From the NCBI RefSeq assembly GCF_900130015.1, contig NZ_FQXS01000004.1, forward strand, positions 62,001 through 126,000: a stretch of DNA of 64,000 bases, in the 5' to 3' direction. The translations under genes were made by a program, and so were the position numbers. The DNA comes from Desulfofustis glycolicus DSM 9705 (lineage in GTDB: Bacteria; Desulfobacterota; Desulfobulbia; Desulfobulbales; Desulfocapsaceae). Below, piece after piece: positions 52,612 through 61,967 of the stretch (positions are counted from its first letter, which is position 1; every line of letters starts with the position of its first letter). The notes under the pieces are model-generated. The model was not told the origin of the DNA and ran no database searches. It saw only the letters and a list, made by a program, of their open reading frames with translations.

Positions 52612-54026
52612 TGCGCAACAAGATCAAACAAGGGATCACTATCCTGCTCGTCGTCCTTCTCGTCCATTCCGGTTCCCTGCCGACGGCCCGAGCCTTTACC
52701 ATCGGTGAAGAACGCGAGCTTGGCGAAAAGCTGCTCTACCAGGTGCGCTCCGCCTTTCCGATCATTGGCGATCCTGACCTGCATCGATACATCAATGATC
52801 TCGGCCAGGAGGTCCTCGACGTTGCCGGCATTCAATTTTTCGAATACCGCTTTTTCATCGTCAAAAGCAAACAATTCAATGCCTTTGCCGCACCCTCAGG
52901 GCTGATTTTCTTTTATACCGAACTGATCCAGTCCATGGATAGCGAAGACGAGCTGGTATCGGTAATAGCCCACGAAATCGGCCATGTGGCCAAACGGCAT
53001 CTGGCCTCTCGGATGAAAAAGGGAACGATCGTCAATATTGCCGCCCTCGGCGCCGCTCTGGCCGCCATCGCCTTGGGAGGCGGCGGTGCCGCGTCCCAGG
53101 CGCTGTTAACCGGGTCCCTTGCTGCAGGACAGAGCGCCCAGCTCTATTTCAGCAGAGAAGACGAGAAAGAAGCGGATCTGCTTGCCTACCACTGGCTCAA
53201 GGAACTTGGCAGAAACCCGGACGGTCAGCGTAAAATGCTGCAGACTATGCGCAGAATCACTCGCTATCGAATGGGGCAGGTTCCCCAATACCTGCTTACT
53301 CACCCGGATCCGGAAGCGCGTCTCGACTATGTCGAGTCCCTGATTGCCGCGGAAGGAGGGGCGAGCGAGGCTCCGGATCAAACGAAAGACTTTTCTTTTC
53401 TTCGATTCAAGTACCGGATCATGGCTCTGGTCGAGGACAATGCCGCGGCAAAAGCCTACTTTGCCAATCGCCTCAATGATTCGAGATCGACGAGTTTCAG
53501 CAAGACGATGGCCCGTTATGGACTCTCCCAGATCTTTCGACGGGAGAACAACTACGAACAGGCACTCTCACTACTGAACGAGGTTATCGCGACGCTGCCG
53601 CGACAGCGTATTCTCCGTGTCGATCAAGCCATTATTCTTGCCGAGCAAGGAGATTTCGAGCAGGCCCGGGATCTGCTGGAGACGGCGCTGCGGGAACAGC
53701 CGACCGATATGTACACCGCCTTTCACCTCGCCGGCGTCCTGGAAAAAATCGGGGAACTTGAGCGGGCGGAATATCTGTTGCGCGAGGTGGTCGCGCGGAT
53801 GCCCGAGTTCTCAAGCGCCTTCTTCGACCTGGGCCGGATTCTCAGCCACCAGGGGAAGAAAGCCGAGGCACGCTTCTTCCTCGGTAAGTTCAACCTCTAC
53901 GAAGGCAAGCTCGATCTCGCACAAGCCAACTTCAAGGAGGTGATTGGCGCACCTCAGGCCGACCCTGCAATTCAAAGAGAGAGTGAAGCAATGCTTGAAT
54001 TGATTGAGCGACTAAAAAAAGGATGA
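52611..54026 (+). CDS. bepA: Periplasmic M48 metalloprotease with TPR domain (BepA-like)
   Basis: 471 residues. A cleavable signal peptide (ITILLVVLLVHSGSLPTARA) directs export. The zinc motif is H121EIGH125 in SVIAHEIGHVAKRH, with a third ligand in SREDEKEADLLAYHW; the C-terminal 200 residues are TPR (YNNYEQALSLLNEVIATL; QARDLLETALREQPTDMYTA). BepA monitors outer-membrane assembly. It starts one base before the oleD stop ends, so it is the last gene of the operon; its link to olefin synthesis is unclear. Confidence 0.9.
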   Translation: MRNKIKQGITILLVVLLVHSGSLPTARAFTIGEERELGEKLLYQVRSAFPIIGDPDLHRYINDLGQEVLDVAGIQFFEYRFFIVKSKQFNAFAAPSGLIFFYTELIQSMDSEDELVSVIAHEIGHVAKRHLASRMKKGTIVNIAALGAALAAIALGGGGAASQALLTGSLAAGQSAQLYFSREDEKEADLLAYHWLKELGRNPDGQRKMLQTMRRITRYRMGQVPQYLLTHPDPEARLDYVESLIAAEGGASEAPDQTKDFSFLRFKYRIMALVEDNAAAKAYFANRLNDSRSTSFSKTMARYGLSQIFRRENNYEQALSLLNEVIATLPRQRILRVDQAIILAEQGDFEQARDLLETALREQPTDMYTAFHLAGVLEKIGELERAEYLLREVVARMPEFSSAFFDLGRILSHQGKKAEARFFLGKFNLYEGKLDLAQANFKEVIGAPQADPAIQRESEAMLELIERLKKG

Positions 54027-54033
54027 ACGAGGA

Positions 54034-54786
54034 CTACCCGGAGCGGGAGCACCCCGTCAGATACAGTAAATACTCCTGATTGCCCTTGGTTCCGGTTATC
54101 GGCGAAGCAACAATTCCTTCGCAGGACAACCCCAAAGACACGCTGAAGTCGCGAATAGCGGCCACAGCTTCCTGTTGTGTCTGTGCGTCGCTAACGATCC
54201 CGCCGCGTCCGACCCGTTCCGGACGCACTTCGAATTGCGGTTTGACCAACGCAACAATCCGTATCTTCTCGCTAAACAGCGGTAACAGCGGTGGAATCAG
54301 TTTGGTCAGGGAAATAAAGGAAGTGTCGAGTACCGCCAGATCGAGCGTCCGCTCGATCTGGCGTGCGGTCAGATGGCGGGCATTGCATCGCTCCCGCACG
54401 ACGACTCGCTTATCGCTCCTCAATTTCCAGTGCAGGATGCCATAACCGACATCGACGGCGTAAACGATGCGGGCGCCGTGTTGCAGTAGACAGTCGGTAA
54501 ACCCCCCGGTCGAAGCGCCGATATCGGCGCAAACCCAGCCGTACGGATCAATGGCGAAACGATCCAGCGCTCCGGCGAGTTTTATGCCGCCGCGCGAAAC
54601 ATAGGCTGGTTGCTGCCGGATGCGGATGACGACATTTTCGGGATATGTTCGGCCCGGTTTATCGGCAACAACTTCGGCAACTAGTACCTTGCCGGCCCGG
54701 ATGAGCTGTTCGGCCTGATCGCGTCGTTCGACAAGCCTGCGCTCGACGAGCAACTCGTCAAGCCGCTGTTTTCTGGTCCGACTCAC
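54034..54786 (-). CDS. tlyA: TlyA family rRNA 2'-O-methyltransferase / hemolysin-like
   Basis: 250 residues. The N-terminal S4 domain (residues 5-65: RLDELLVERRLVERRDQAEQ) is followed by an FtsJ-like methyltransferase with DIGASTGGFTDCLLQHGA and the K-D-K-type residues of 2'-O-methyltransferases. Family members methylate 16S and 23S rRNA (C1409, C1920). The S4 start and the methyltransferase are both intact. It lies 32 bp after the cpoB stop (minus strand), so it may belong to the tol operon. Confidence 0.92.
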   Translation of the reverse strand: MSRTRKQRLDELLVERRLVERRDQAEQLIRAGKVLVAEVVADKPGRTYPENVVIRIRQQPAYVSRGGIKLAGALDRFAIDPYGWVCADIGASTGGFTDCLLQHGARIVYAVDVGYGILHWKLRSDKRVVVRERCNARHLTARQIERTLDLAVLDTSFISLTKLIPPLLPLFSEKIRIVALVKPQFEVRPERVGRGGIVSDAQTQQEAVAAIRDFSVSLGLSCEGIVASPITGTKGNQEYLLYLTGCSRSG

Positions 54787-54818
54787 CTGCTGAACATGCT
54801 GATACGACTCCCGGTCAA

Positions 54819-55859
54819 CTACATGCTTGCCAGTTTTTCCTGAGCCTGACTTGCTTCCGGAGAATCCTTGTAGGAGGCGATGAGTTTCTTGTAGAGAATT
54901 TTCGCCGTATCCTGGTCATTGAGGCGTTCGAAGGCAAGAGCCTGCCGAAACATGGCAGTGGGCGCCTTGGCGCTGGAAGGATAGTTGGTAATGATGGTCT
55001 GATAGTCGAGAATAGCCTGATCAAACTCCTTCAGTGCGAACAGACATTCCCCCATCATATAACGGGCCTCAACCGTCTCGACGGTATTGGCTGATTGAGC
55101 CAATTGCTCGAAGACGTTGTACGCATCCCGGTATTTGCCTTGTTCGAAAAGGCTTTTGGCCCGGGCAGCATCGCCTGCTGAAGCCGTCGGTGTCGACGTC
55201 GGCGCCGGCGTGGCGGCCTCGGCTTGACGGACCGGCGGTTCCGCAACCGTCGTCGGAGCCGTCGTGGTAACCGCTATCGGGGCCAGTACTTTTTTTACTT
55301 TATCAGCTCTGATGGCAGGAATGGAGCCGCCGCTCGTCGAAGCTGCTGTCGCACGCCGGCGGGCTTCTTCAGCTGCTTTTGCCGCAGCAGCGGCCTTACG
55401 CTTTGCTTCTTCGACGCGGGCCTGTTGAATCGCCTGCAGGTTTTCCTGCTGCGCTTTCAACTGTTCGGCAAGTGTCTCGAGTTGCGAATCCTTTTGCGAA
55501 ATTTCCTGTTCGAGACGTTGCATTTCGGTAAGGCGTTTCTCCTCTTCCTGCCGGGTATAGTTACGAAAGGCTGTTTCCAACTCCTTACTCTGTTCGTTGA
55601 GCCGGCGGTTGAGGTGCCCGGTTTCTTCCAGGCCGCTGCGCAATTCCAGCAGATCCTGTTGCAGACGATCGATTTGATTGACAGAATTGGCCTGACGCTT
55701 CTGCAGTTCGTCGATGGTCGATGACTCCAGGTCAGTCACCTTTTTGTTGAGCATGCGCAACTGGTAGTGAATCTGATTGAGATCGTCCTGGGAAGCGCAT
55801 TGAACCAGCAGCGGAGATACGATAAAGGCGCAAAGAACGGTAAATGGAATTTTTTTCAT
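54819..55859 (-). CDS. cpoB: Tol-Pal system protein CpoB/YbgF-like, coiled-coil + TPR lipoprotein
   Basis: 346 residues. A signal peptide ends in a lipobox-like LVQC (Cys21), so it may be a lipoprotein, unlike E. coli CpoB. Residues 30-140 are a long coiled coil (NQIHYQLRMLNKKVTDLES), then an Ala-rich linker with TAPTTVAEPP, then a C-terminal TPR module (about 225-340: RAKSLFEQGKYRDAYNVFEQ; AILDYQTIITNYPSSAKAPT). CpoB couples peptidoglycan synthesis to Tol-driven constriction. Follows tolB directly; pal is not between them. Confidence 0.88.
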   Translation of the reverse strand: MKKIPFTVLCAFIVSPLLVQCASQDDLNQIHYQLRMLNKKVTDLESSTIDELQKRQANSVNQIDRLQQDLLELRSGLEETGHLNRRLNEQSKELETAFRNYTRQEEEKRLTEMQRLEQEISQKDSQLETLAEQLKAQQENLQAIQQARVEEAKRKAAAAAKAAEEARRRATAASTSGGSIPAIRADKVKKVLAPIAVTTTAPTTVAEPPVRQAEAATPAPTSTPTASAGDAARAKSLFEQGKYRDAYNVFEQLAQSANTVETVEARYMMGECLFALKEFDQAILDYQTIITNYPSSAKAPTAMFRQALAFERLNDQDTAKILYKKLIASYKDSPEASQAQEKLASM

Positions 55860-55881
55860 GATCGTTGATAAAGCAAAAAGG

Positions 55882-57168
55882 TTAGTAGGTCTTTATCTGC
55901 CAACGCGGATACGACTGACTGCCGGGAAGCGAGAAAAGCAGGCGTTGATATGAACCGTTTTTCATTATTCCATAGATCTTATGGCCGGCGCCATCTCTTT
56001 TTGCAAAGATGATCTGGTTACCGTCCGGTGACCAAGACGGTGACTCATGATGGGTCTGATCGGTGGTAATCTGTGTCTCCGATCTGTCCTTGAAGGGGTT
56101 GACGGTGCATATCTGGTAAATTCCGCCGCGCAGGCTGGAATAGGTCACCAGGTCTTCGGTGGGCGACCACGACGGTTCCGCATTTTCCGACCCTTCGTAG
56201 GTTATCCGCTGGGTGTTGCCGGTAGCCAGTTCCATCAGGTACAGTTGCGGTTTCTTGCTCCGGTCGGAAACGAAGACGATATGGCGGCCATCCGGGGAGA
56301 AGACCGGAGAGACATTGATCCCGGCGTTGCGGGTGATTTGCTTGAGGATCTCGCCGCTACGATTGATCAGATACAGGTCCGGGTTACCGTTGTGCGAGAG
56401 TGTCACGATCATCGAGTTGCCATCCGGCGCCCAAGCCGGGGCCAGATTCATGCCGGGCCGACGTGACAGGGCCCTTGTTGTTTTATCCTGCCGCAGATCG
56501 GTGATGTAAAGATTCTGGTTGCCGCTGTGATAGGACGTATAGGCCAGGAAAACGCCGTCCGGTGAAAACCGGGGTGAGACGATCAGGCTCTGGTGTCTGG
56601 TTACCTGCCGCAACGAGCGCCCGAGAATGTCGGTGATGAATACCTCCTTTTCCCGTTTGTTCGGCGGTTGTGAGACAAATGCGATCTGCGTGCCGGCAAT
56701 CCCGGATTTACCGGTCAATTCGTTAATTACCGCATCGGTGAACTTGAAGAGCATCACATCGGTTTGTGTCGATGGACCGTTGTATGACTTGCCGAGCAAC
56801 ATGTCGCCGGTTGCCGCGTCGAACAATCTGATCTCAAGGGAGATCTGGTCTCCGGCGATGGTATATCTGCCGACGGTCGCATAATCGACGCCGAGACGTT
56901 TCCAGTCGTCAGCGGTGGAACCTTGTTGGGCGGCGGATGAAGCAATGTCTATGATTCCGTGAAATTCAAGCGCCTTGGCCAAGGTTACGGCCAGATTTCG
57001 GCCATAGGCCTGTTGGCTTGTAGCCAGACCGCTGTTTTGGAACCAGGGGACGGCAAAAAGAATTTTCCGGGCATCGGGTGATGTGATATCGAGATAGACC
57101 CGCTGGGCATCAGCGGTAATCGGTACCAACAGAAACAGACAGAGCAGGGGCATCAGTAATCGTTTCAT
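55882..57168 (-). CDS. tolB: Tol-Pal system beta-propeller protein TolB
   Basis: 428 residues with a signal peptide (MKRLLMPLLCLFLLVPITADA). The N-domain (LDITSPDARKILFAVPWF) and the six-bladed beta-propeller repeats (SPRFSPDGVFLAYTSYHSGN; APAWAPDGNSMIVTLSHNGN; PSWSPDGNQIIFAKRD) are clear. TolB binds Pal, TolA and other envelope proteins in the periplasm. It lies between tolA and cpoB on the same strand. Confidence 0.96.
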   Translation of the reverse strand: MKRLLMPLLCLFLLVPITADAQRVYLDITSPDARKILFAVPWFQNSGLATSQQAYGRNLAVTLAKALEFHGIIDIASSAAQQGSTADDWKRLGVDYATVGRYTIAGDQISLEIRLFDAATGDMLLGKSYNGPSTQTDVMLFKFTDAVINELTGKSGIAGTQIAFVSQPPNKREKEVFITDILGRSLRQVTRHQSLIVSPRFSPDGVFLAYTSYHSGNQNLYITDLRQDKTTRALSRRPGMNLAPAWAPDGNSMIVTLSHNGNPDLYLINRSGEILKQITRNAGINVSPVFSPDGRHIVFVSDRSKKPQLYLMELATGNTQRITYEGSENAEPSWSPTEDLVTYSSLRGGIYQICTVNPFKDRSETQITTDQTHHESPSWSPDGNQIIFAKRDGAGHKIYGIMKNGSYQRLLFSLPGSQSYPRWQIKTY

Positions 57169-57188
57169 GGAAGCTCATCACTCACGGT

Positions 57189-58076
57189 TTAATTAATACT
57201 GCCGGGCGAAAATCGTAGACCGATTTCGAAACTGTTTTTTCTCAGAGCCGGGGGAATAGCCGGCAGCGGGTTGGCATCCTGAACGGCTTTGCTGACGAAT
57301 TGATCGAATACCGGATCATTTGATCGTTTTTCGAAAAAATGGTTCGTAATCGTCCCATTTTGAGAGATCGTTATGACGACGACGGCCTGGGTCGACGGAT
57401 CCCATCGCTTGAATTCAGGCAGGGCCCAGAATTGCGTAATGCGATTGACGATGGCCGTATAATACTGCCGCTCCAGGATCGTCAATGTGCTTGCTGACCC
57501 GGACCGAGCAGTAGACGAAGCAGAGCGTTGCGCCTGGTTGCGAATCTCGGTCAGTTGCTGTTCAAGCAGTTTTTGTGCCCTGGCAGCTTCTTCAGCAGCT
57601 ATCCGGGCCTGTTCCGCTGCCTGTTGTTCGGCACGCAGTGCTTCGGCCAATCGTTGTCGGCGCAGACGTTCCGCCTCGCGTTGGCGGTTTTGCTCCTGAT
57701 TTTCCTCTGGTACCACGGTTTTCTTGATTTTCTTTTTCAGCGGCTTGAGCGAAACAGGGTCAACCGGTTTTGGTGCCGGTGCAACGGTTTCAGGAGCGAT
57801 GGAAACCGCTTCCGGCTCGGGTTTAACCGGTTCGGCAGGGGGCGGTTCGGCAGCTGCTTGCGGCTGCGGTGTCGGCTGATCGGCCAGAGAAATCAAATCG
57901 ACGCTGTAGATATCTTCAAAGCGCGGTGTTGACTTGAACATCCCCGGCAGAAAAATAATACTGAAAGCGATCAGCAGGTGAAAACCGATCGCCAGATTGA
58001 GCGGCAGCAACCATTGGTTTCTACCGTCGTATGTAACGCTGTACTGCTTGGTCACGATGCTATGGCTTTTCTTCAA
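57189..58076 (-). CDS. tolA: Cell envelope protein TolA / TonB-like
   Basis: 295 residues. One N-terminal membrane helix (LNLAIGFHLLIAFSIIFLPG), then a Pro-rich and a long charged coiled-coil region (about 55-200: EEAARAQKLLEQQLTEIRNQ), and a C-terminal TonB-type domain (about 210-295: NRITQFWALPEFKRWDPSTQ). This is TolA architecture, which links the inner-membrane motor TolQR to TolB/Pal in the outer membrane. It overlaps tolR by 17 bp at its 5' end. Confidence 0.88.
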   Translation of the reverse strand: MKKSHSIVTKQYSVTYDGRNQWLLPLNLAIGFHLLIAFSIIFLPGMFKSTPRFEDIYSVDLISLADQPTPQPQAAAEPPPAEPVKPEPEAVSIAPETVAPAPKPVDPVSLKPLKKKIKKTVVPEENQEQNRQREAERLRRQRLAEALRAEQQAAEQARIAAEEAARAQKLLEQQLTEIRNQAQRSASSTARSGSASTLTILERQYYTAIVNRITQFWALPEFKRWDPSTQAVVVITISQNGTITNHFFEKRSNDPVFDQFVSKAVQDANPLPAIPPALRKNSFEIGLRFSPGSIN

Positions 58077-58485
58077 CGGAAGGTTGGGTCACCATACCGA
58101 GTTTGTCGAATCCGGCCTTTTTGATATCAGCCATCACCGAAACCACGATACCATAAGGAACCGCCTTATCTGCTTTGAGGTAGATCGGTTTGTCCGTGTC
58201 TGTACTCCCAACTTTGGCAAGCTCCTGCAACAAGACTTTCTGGCTGATCCCCTCCAAATTACCAAGGCCGATCACCCCGTCCTTGTCGATGGTCACGACA
58301 ATCGGGTCATCGTCTTGCCGAAGAGATTTGGCCGTTGTTTCGGGGAGATCAACATCAAGTCCCTGGGTCATCATCGGAGCGGTGATCATGAAAATGATCA
58401 GCAGCACCAGCATCACATCGACGAGTGGCGTGACATTGATGTCCGCCATCAGTTGTTTTCGCCCGTTTCCAGTTGACATTCCCAT
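58060..58485 (-). CDS. tolR: Biopolymer transport protein TolR/ExbD
   Basis: 141 residues. The single membrane helix with the conserved Asp is in INVTPLVDVMLVLLIIFMIT, followed by a periplasmic domain (DDDPIVVTIDKDGVIGLGN). The Asp carries protons for the TolQR motor. It lies 12 bp after tolQ and overlaps tolA. TolR rather than ExbD is inferred from the tolQRAB gene order. Confidence 0.93.
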   Translation of the reverse strand: MGMSTGNGRKQLMADINVTPLVDVMLVLLIIFMITAPMMTQGLDVDLPETTAKSLRQDDDPIVVTIDKDGVIGLGNLEGISQKVLLQELAKVGSTDTDKPIYLKADKAVPYGIVVSVMADIKKAGFDKLGMVTQPSVEEKP

Positions 58486-58497
58486 GGTTACAACCTC

Positions 58498-59196
58498 TCA
58501 GACACGGCTGAGTAAATCACGTTCGACCAGATTGAGGAAATCGGTGGAAAAATTCTGCATTGTGTCATGCACTCCGATGAGCTTGTTGGCAAAATAATTG
58601 TAGAAAATTACTGCTGGAATAGCCGCCGCAAGGCCGGCAGCGGTGACCACGAGTGCTTCTGAAATACCAGGTGCAACGACTGCCAGCGAGGCCGACCCCC
58701 GTTGTCCGATGTCATGAAACGAAATCATGATTCCCCAGACGGTGCCGAACAATCCGATGAACGGGGTAGCGCTGCCTGTGGTCGCGAGGAACGGAAGCAG
58801 ACTCCCGAGCTTGCTGACCTGTTCGTTCTCAGCCTTGCGAAGCGCCCGCTTGAGATTATCCATGGTTGCCAATTGCATTTCCAGAGTTTCTCTGCCGGCT
58901 TCGTCGCCACGATTTCTGATGCTATTGATCTTTTTCAACTCGTTGAACCCTGCCTTGAAAACAGCAGCTTCCGGGCTATAGGCATACTCCTCGGCAGCCG
59001 TGCTCGCTTCGCTCAGCGTTTTCGACGACCAGAAAGCCTCGAGGAAATCTTCGGAATCGAGCCGGGCGTTTCGGAATAGCCGGCTTTTCATGAAAATGAT
59101 AGACCATGAACCCACGGAGAAGAAAAGCAGCAGCGCCATGACCGTCTGACCGATCGGTCCGGCATGAATGATCATTTGGGTGAGTGACAGTTGCAC
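58498..59196 (-). CDS. tolQ: Tol-Pal system proton channel protein TolQ
   Basis: 232 residues from a GTG at 59196, which has AAAGGAAC; the frame opens further upstream in the promoter. It has three membrane helices: near the N-terminus ([16 protein letters not shown]) and a C-terminal pair ([36 protein letters not shown]). With TolR it forms the proton-driven motor. It has its own promoter (59289-59317) downstream of the lipid cluster. Confidence 0.93.
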   Translation of the reverse strand: MQLSLTQMIIHAGPIGQTVMALLLFFSVGSWSIIFMKSRLFRNARLDSEDFLEAFWSSKTLSEASTAAEEYAYSPEAAVFKAGFNELKKINSIRNRGDEAGRETLEMQLATMDNLKRALRKAENEQVSKLGSLLPFLATTGSATPFIGLFGTVWGIMISFHDIGQRGSASLAVVAPGISEALVVTAAGLAAAIPAVIFYNYFANKLIGVHDTMQNFSTDFLNLVERDLLSRV

Positions 59197-59288
59197 GATA
59201 TGCGTTCCTTTAAGTAATCGGGGGCTCGGGGCACATCTCCGGCCGGGGTAGGTAAAAAGCTTTTGTCTAGCGTGGACAAACCGCACAG

Positions 59289-59317
59289 AGTATGACCTTT
59301 TTTGAGCAAAAGGTCAA
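59289..59317 (-). promoter_or_regulatory. tolQ promoter with overlapping palindrome
   Basis: On the minus strand TTGACC (59317-59312), 17-nt spacer, CATACT (59294-59289). A perfect 9-bp inverted repeat TGACCTTTT / AAAAGGTCA with a 6-nt gap (59293-59316) fills the spacer, so a dimeric regulator bound there would block RNA polymerase. Confidence 0.6.
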
Positions 59318-59369
59318 CAGCTCGTTTATCAAAAAACAGATGTTATGGCAGGTAGTTATCTAGAAAAAA

Positions 59370-59804
59370 CTACGGAGCTACCAGCGCGCAGGTGAATTCG
59401 GTTTTGGCCGCCACTTTTCCGTTCACTCTGGCCGTCCCTTTGAAAAAACAGACGGAGGCAACCGTCTCGACAAGATCTACGGTCATCTGGACGGTTTCAC
59501 CCGGCATTACCTGTCGTTTGAATTTTGCCATGGTAATCTTGGTAAGTACCGGGATTTTTGTGCTCTGGTAATCCCCGGCTTTTTCCAGAACCGAGGCCAC
59601 CAGGAGTGCTCCGGTCTGGAAAATGGCCTCGCAGAGCAATACACCCGGCAGCAGGGGGTGTCCCGGATAGTGTCCGGTAAAGACATCGAGGTTTTCCGGA
59701 ATCTTCTTCTCCGCCGTTATCGAATTCATTGTCTTTGTAATAATCTTGTCCACCCAGAGAAACGGCGGGCGGTGGGGGATCAACGAAGAAATAGTGGTGT
59801 CCAT
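59370..59804 (-). CDS. fabZ: FabZ-like 3-hydroxyacyl-ACP dehydratase
   Basis: 144 residues, hot-dog fold. Active-site His49 and Glu59 lie in TGHYPGHPLLPGVLLCEA, and the opening IPHRPPFLWVDKI is typical of FabZ. It dehydrates beta-hydroxyacyl-ACP. It starts one base after the fabG stop, with its own GGAGG site inside fabG. It belongs to the lipid cluster with the two CrtI-like enzymes, so it may serve a special lipid rather than housekeeping FAS II. Confidence 0.9.
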   Translation of the reverse strand: MDTTISSLIPHRPPFLWVDKIITKTMNSITAEKKIPENLDVFTGHYPGHPLLPGVLLCEAIFQTGALLVASVLEKAGDYQSTKIPVLTKITMAKFKRQVMPGETVQMTVDLVETVASVCFFKGTARVNGKVAAKTEFTCALVAP

Positions 59805-59805
59805 C

Positions 59806-60555
59806 TTATATACCTCCGTTAATATCGATCACCGCTCCTGTTATATAGGACGCCCGTGCGGATGCCAGGAAAATTACCGCGTCGGCAATCTCCTCGGCGG
59901 TACCGAACCGTCTCATGGGGACCATCTTTCGGTAAGCGGCGCGCTGTTCGTCGGAGAGATCGCCGATAAAGTCGGTGTCGACAAAGCCGGGCGAAACGCA
60001 ATTGACGGTGATTTTCTTGCGTGCCACTTCTTTCGCCAAGGTTCGCGTCAGACCGATCTGTCCGGCCTTGGCGGCGGCATAATTGCCCTGACCGCTGAAA
60101 CCAAGATAGGAGGCTGGCGAGGTGACACTGATGATGCGACCATACTTTTGCTTGAGCATCAGTGGCACCGCATATTTGCACATATTGAAGGTTCCGGTCA
60201 GATTGACGTCGATCACGCGTTGCCAGGTGTCGATATCCATCAGCGCCAGCAACTGATCACGCCGGATGCCGGCATTGTTCACGAGAATATCGAGTGTATC
60301 GTGCGCCGCCTCGAACGTGGCATAAAATTCACCGACGGCTTCATGGTCGGCGACATTGCAACGGACCAACTGCAGCCGATCTCCAGCGTTCTGACACTGA
60401 TCGGCCAACTCGGCCGCCGCCGATTGATCGCTGCCGTAAAGGCCGTAAACGGTAGCGCCACGGTCGAGCAGGGCACGGGTAATAGCCCGGCCGATACCGC
60501 GGGTGGCGCCGGTTACGATCGCCTTTTGCTGCAGGAATTCTTGCATGGAGTTCAT
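59806..60555 (-). CDS. fabG: FabG-like 3-oxoacyl-ACP reductase
   Basis: 249 residues, short-chain dehydrogenase. [11 protein letters not shown] cofactor loop, NNAG at 93-96, and the triad Ser146, Tyr159 and Lys163 (NYAAAKAG). It reduces beta-ketoacyl-ACP with NAD(P)H. The ATG at 60555 overlaps the stop of the CrtI-like gene (ATGA). It is one of several cluster genes, all coupled, so it probably serves the special lipid pathway. Confidence 0.9.
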   Translation of the reverse strand: MNSMQEFLQQKAIVTGATRGIGRAITRALLDRGATVYGLYGSDQSAAAELADQCQNAGDRLQLVRCNVADHEAVGEFYATFEAAHDTLDILVNNAGIRRDQLLALMDIDTWQRVIDVNLTGTFNMCKYAVPLMLKQKYGRIISVTSPASYLGFSGQGNYAAAKAGQIGLTRTLAKEVARKKITVNCVSPGFVDTDFIGDLSDEQRAAYRKMVPMRRFGTAEEIADAVIFLASARASYITGAVIDINGGI

Positions 60556-61967
60556 ACCTTTTCGATGCTGCGCAAATAACTGTCTACATCATTAGCCACG
60601 ATAACACCATAATTTATGGCGCCCAGCCAACCGGACATGATAATTCCGACCGAGCCGACATGAAAGAGGCCGCCGATCTGTTTGAAGATTGAGCGGGAGA
60701 CATCGAGTCCTTCGAATTTGGTACCGAAAGAGGTTCCTCTCGTGTGCAGGGTGTAGCGGTTGAAGGTCCTCGGCGTTGCCGCTTCCTGCCAGTCGATCTT
60801 GGCGCGTATCTCCGGTACGTAGCGCTCAAGATCGTCCAACGTCCTGTCGATCAACGCGACTTTCGCCAGACGATAGTGCTCCTCATCGAGTTTCGACCAG
60901 TCTTCATAACGGCTGTTCATCGAGGCGACGATGGTATATCGATCGTGGCCGGGTCTGGTCTTTGGATAATAGACGGAAAAGGTCTTCGACCGGGTATTGA
61001 CGTCGAGCAATTCGGCTGAGTCGAAAACTGGTGAGCGGGAAGAAAAGATCAAATCGCCGATCATCTCGATCGAGGTGTCAGGACGAATGCCGAGGTAGAC
61101 CTGGCAACTCGAGTTATTCACCCGGATCCGATCGGCCTGTTCAAGAAATTCGTCGGTAAAGCAATCGGTGCCGACCAGATTGTAGATGGTGTTGGTAATA
61201 CCGCTGTTGGACACGACAGCAGGTGCACCAATAGTACGCCCGTTGACGTTGACTCCGGTCGTCCTACCGTTTTTGGTCTCGATTCGATCGACCCTGGCGC
61301 CGGTGCAGATCGTGACCCCATTTTTTTCAAGTTCCCGCGTCATCAACGCTATCAGTTGATCGGTTCCCCCCTGGAAGGTGAAGACACCGCGGTTCATAAA
61401 ATTGGAAAAAACGATACCGTAGGTAATGGCCGGGTCTTCAAGCGTCGACCCGTTGGCATAGGTGATCGGTTCCATCAGCAGTCGATGGACATCGCTACGG
61501 CCGGGGAAGAACTCTTCGAACAACTCGCGGGTGGTCATCGTCCGGTCGTCATAAAAATTCATCGTATCGACACGCCGGAAAAAGGCTTCGATACGTTTCG
61601 GGTCGATGCCAAAACGGTTGGTCAAGAGCGCGGCGAAATCCTGCTTGTCAAAGGTCGTCTTCAAAGAAAACTGTGGATTATCGAAAACGATATCGCGTAA
61701 CTGGACGATCGAGTTCATTATTTCCCGGTTCCAGTACTTCTTGCAGGTCTTCACCATCCCGTAGGGAAAGCCGTGCAGAGAAACGTCGAAAATGTGTCCT
61801 TTGCGTTTGAACCAGGTAGCCAGACCGCCGAGGCGATGGTGATGTTCAAGCAACAGGACACGATGGCCGCACCGGGCCAATCTATTGGCTGTGGTCAGGC
61901 CTCCGAGACCGGAACCGATAACAACGGCGTCGTATCGATCTTTACAGTATTTAAAATGGGTCGGCAT
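60552..61967 (-). CDS. CrtI/phytoene-desaturase-like FAD oxidoreductase (2)
   Basis: 471 residues from the ATG at 61967 (TGATG overlap with the preceding gene; a TTG one codon earlier is also possible). The N-terminal FAD motif is [20 protein letters not shown], then [15 protein letters not shown]; the C-terminal FAD contact ends with [19 protein letters not shown]. It is in the carotenoid desaturase/isomerase family but not specific to carotenoids, and may introduce or shift double bonds in an ACP-bound chain. It is paired with a second CrtI-like gene. Confidence 0.85.
   Translation of the reverse strand: MPTHFKYCKDRYDAVVIGSGLGGLTTANRLARCGHRVLLLEHHHRLGGLATWFKRKGHIFDVSLHGFPYGMVKTCKKYWNREIMNSIVQLRDIVFDNPQFSLKTTFDKQDFAALLTNRFGIDPKRIEAFFRRVDTMNFYDDRTMTTRELFEEFFPGRSDVHRLLMEPITYANGSTLEDPAITYGIVFSNFMNRGVFTFQGGTDQLIALMTRELEKNGVTICTGARVDRIETKNGRTTGVNVNGRTIGAPAVVSNSGITNTIYNLVGTDCFTDEFLEQADRIRVNNSSCQVYLGIRPDTSIEMIGDLIFSSRSPVFDSAELLDVNTRSKTFSVYYPKTRPGHDRYTIVASMNSRYEDWSKLDEEHYRLAKVALIDRTLDDLERYVPEIRAKIDWQEAATPRTFNRYTLHTRGTSFGTKFEGLDVSRSIFKQIGGLFHVGSVGIIMSGWLGAINYGVIVANDVDSYLRSIEKV

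Noticed and set aside
59746-60579. A 277-codon plus-strand open frame opposite fabG
   Set aside because: It is the antisense shadow of fabG and fabZ; the minus-strand genes have intact catalytic residues.
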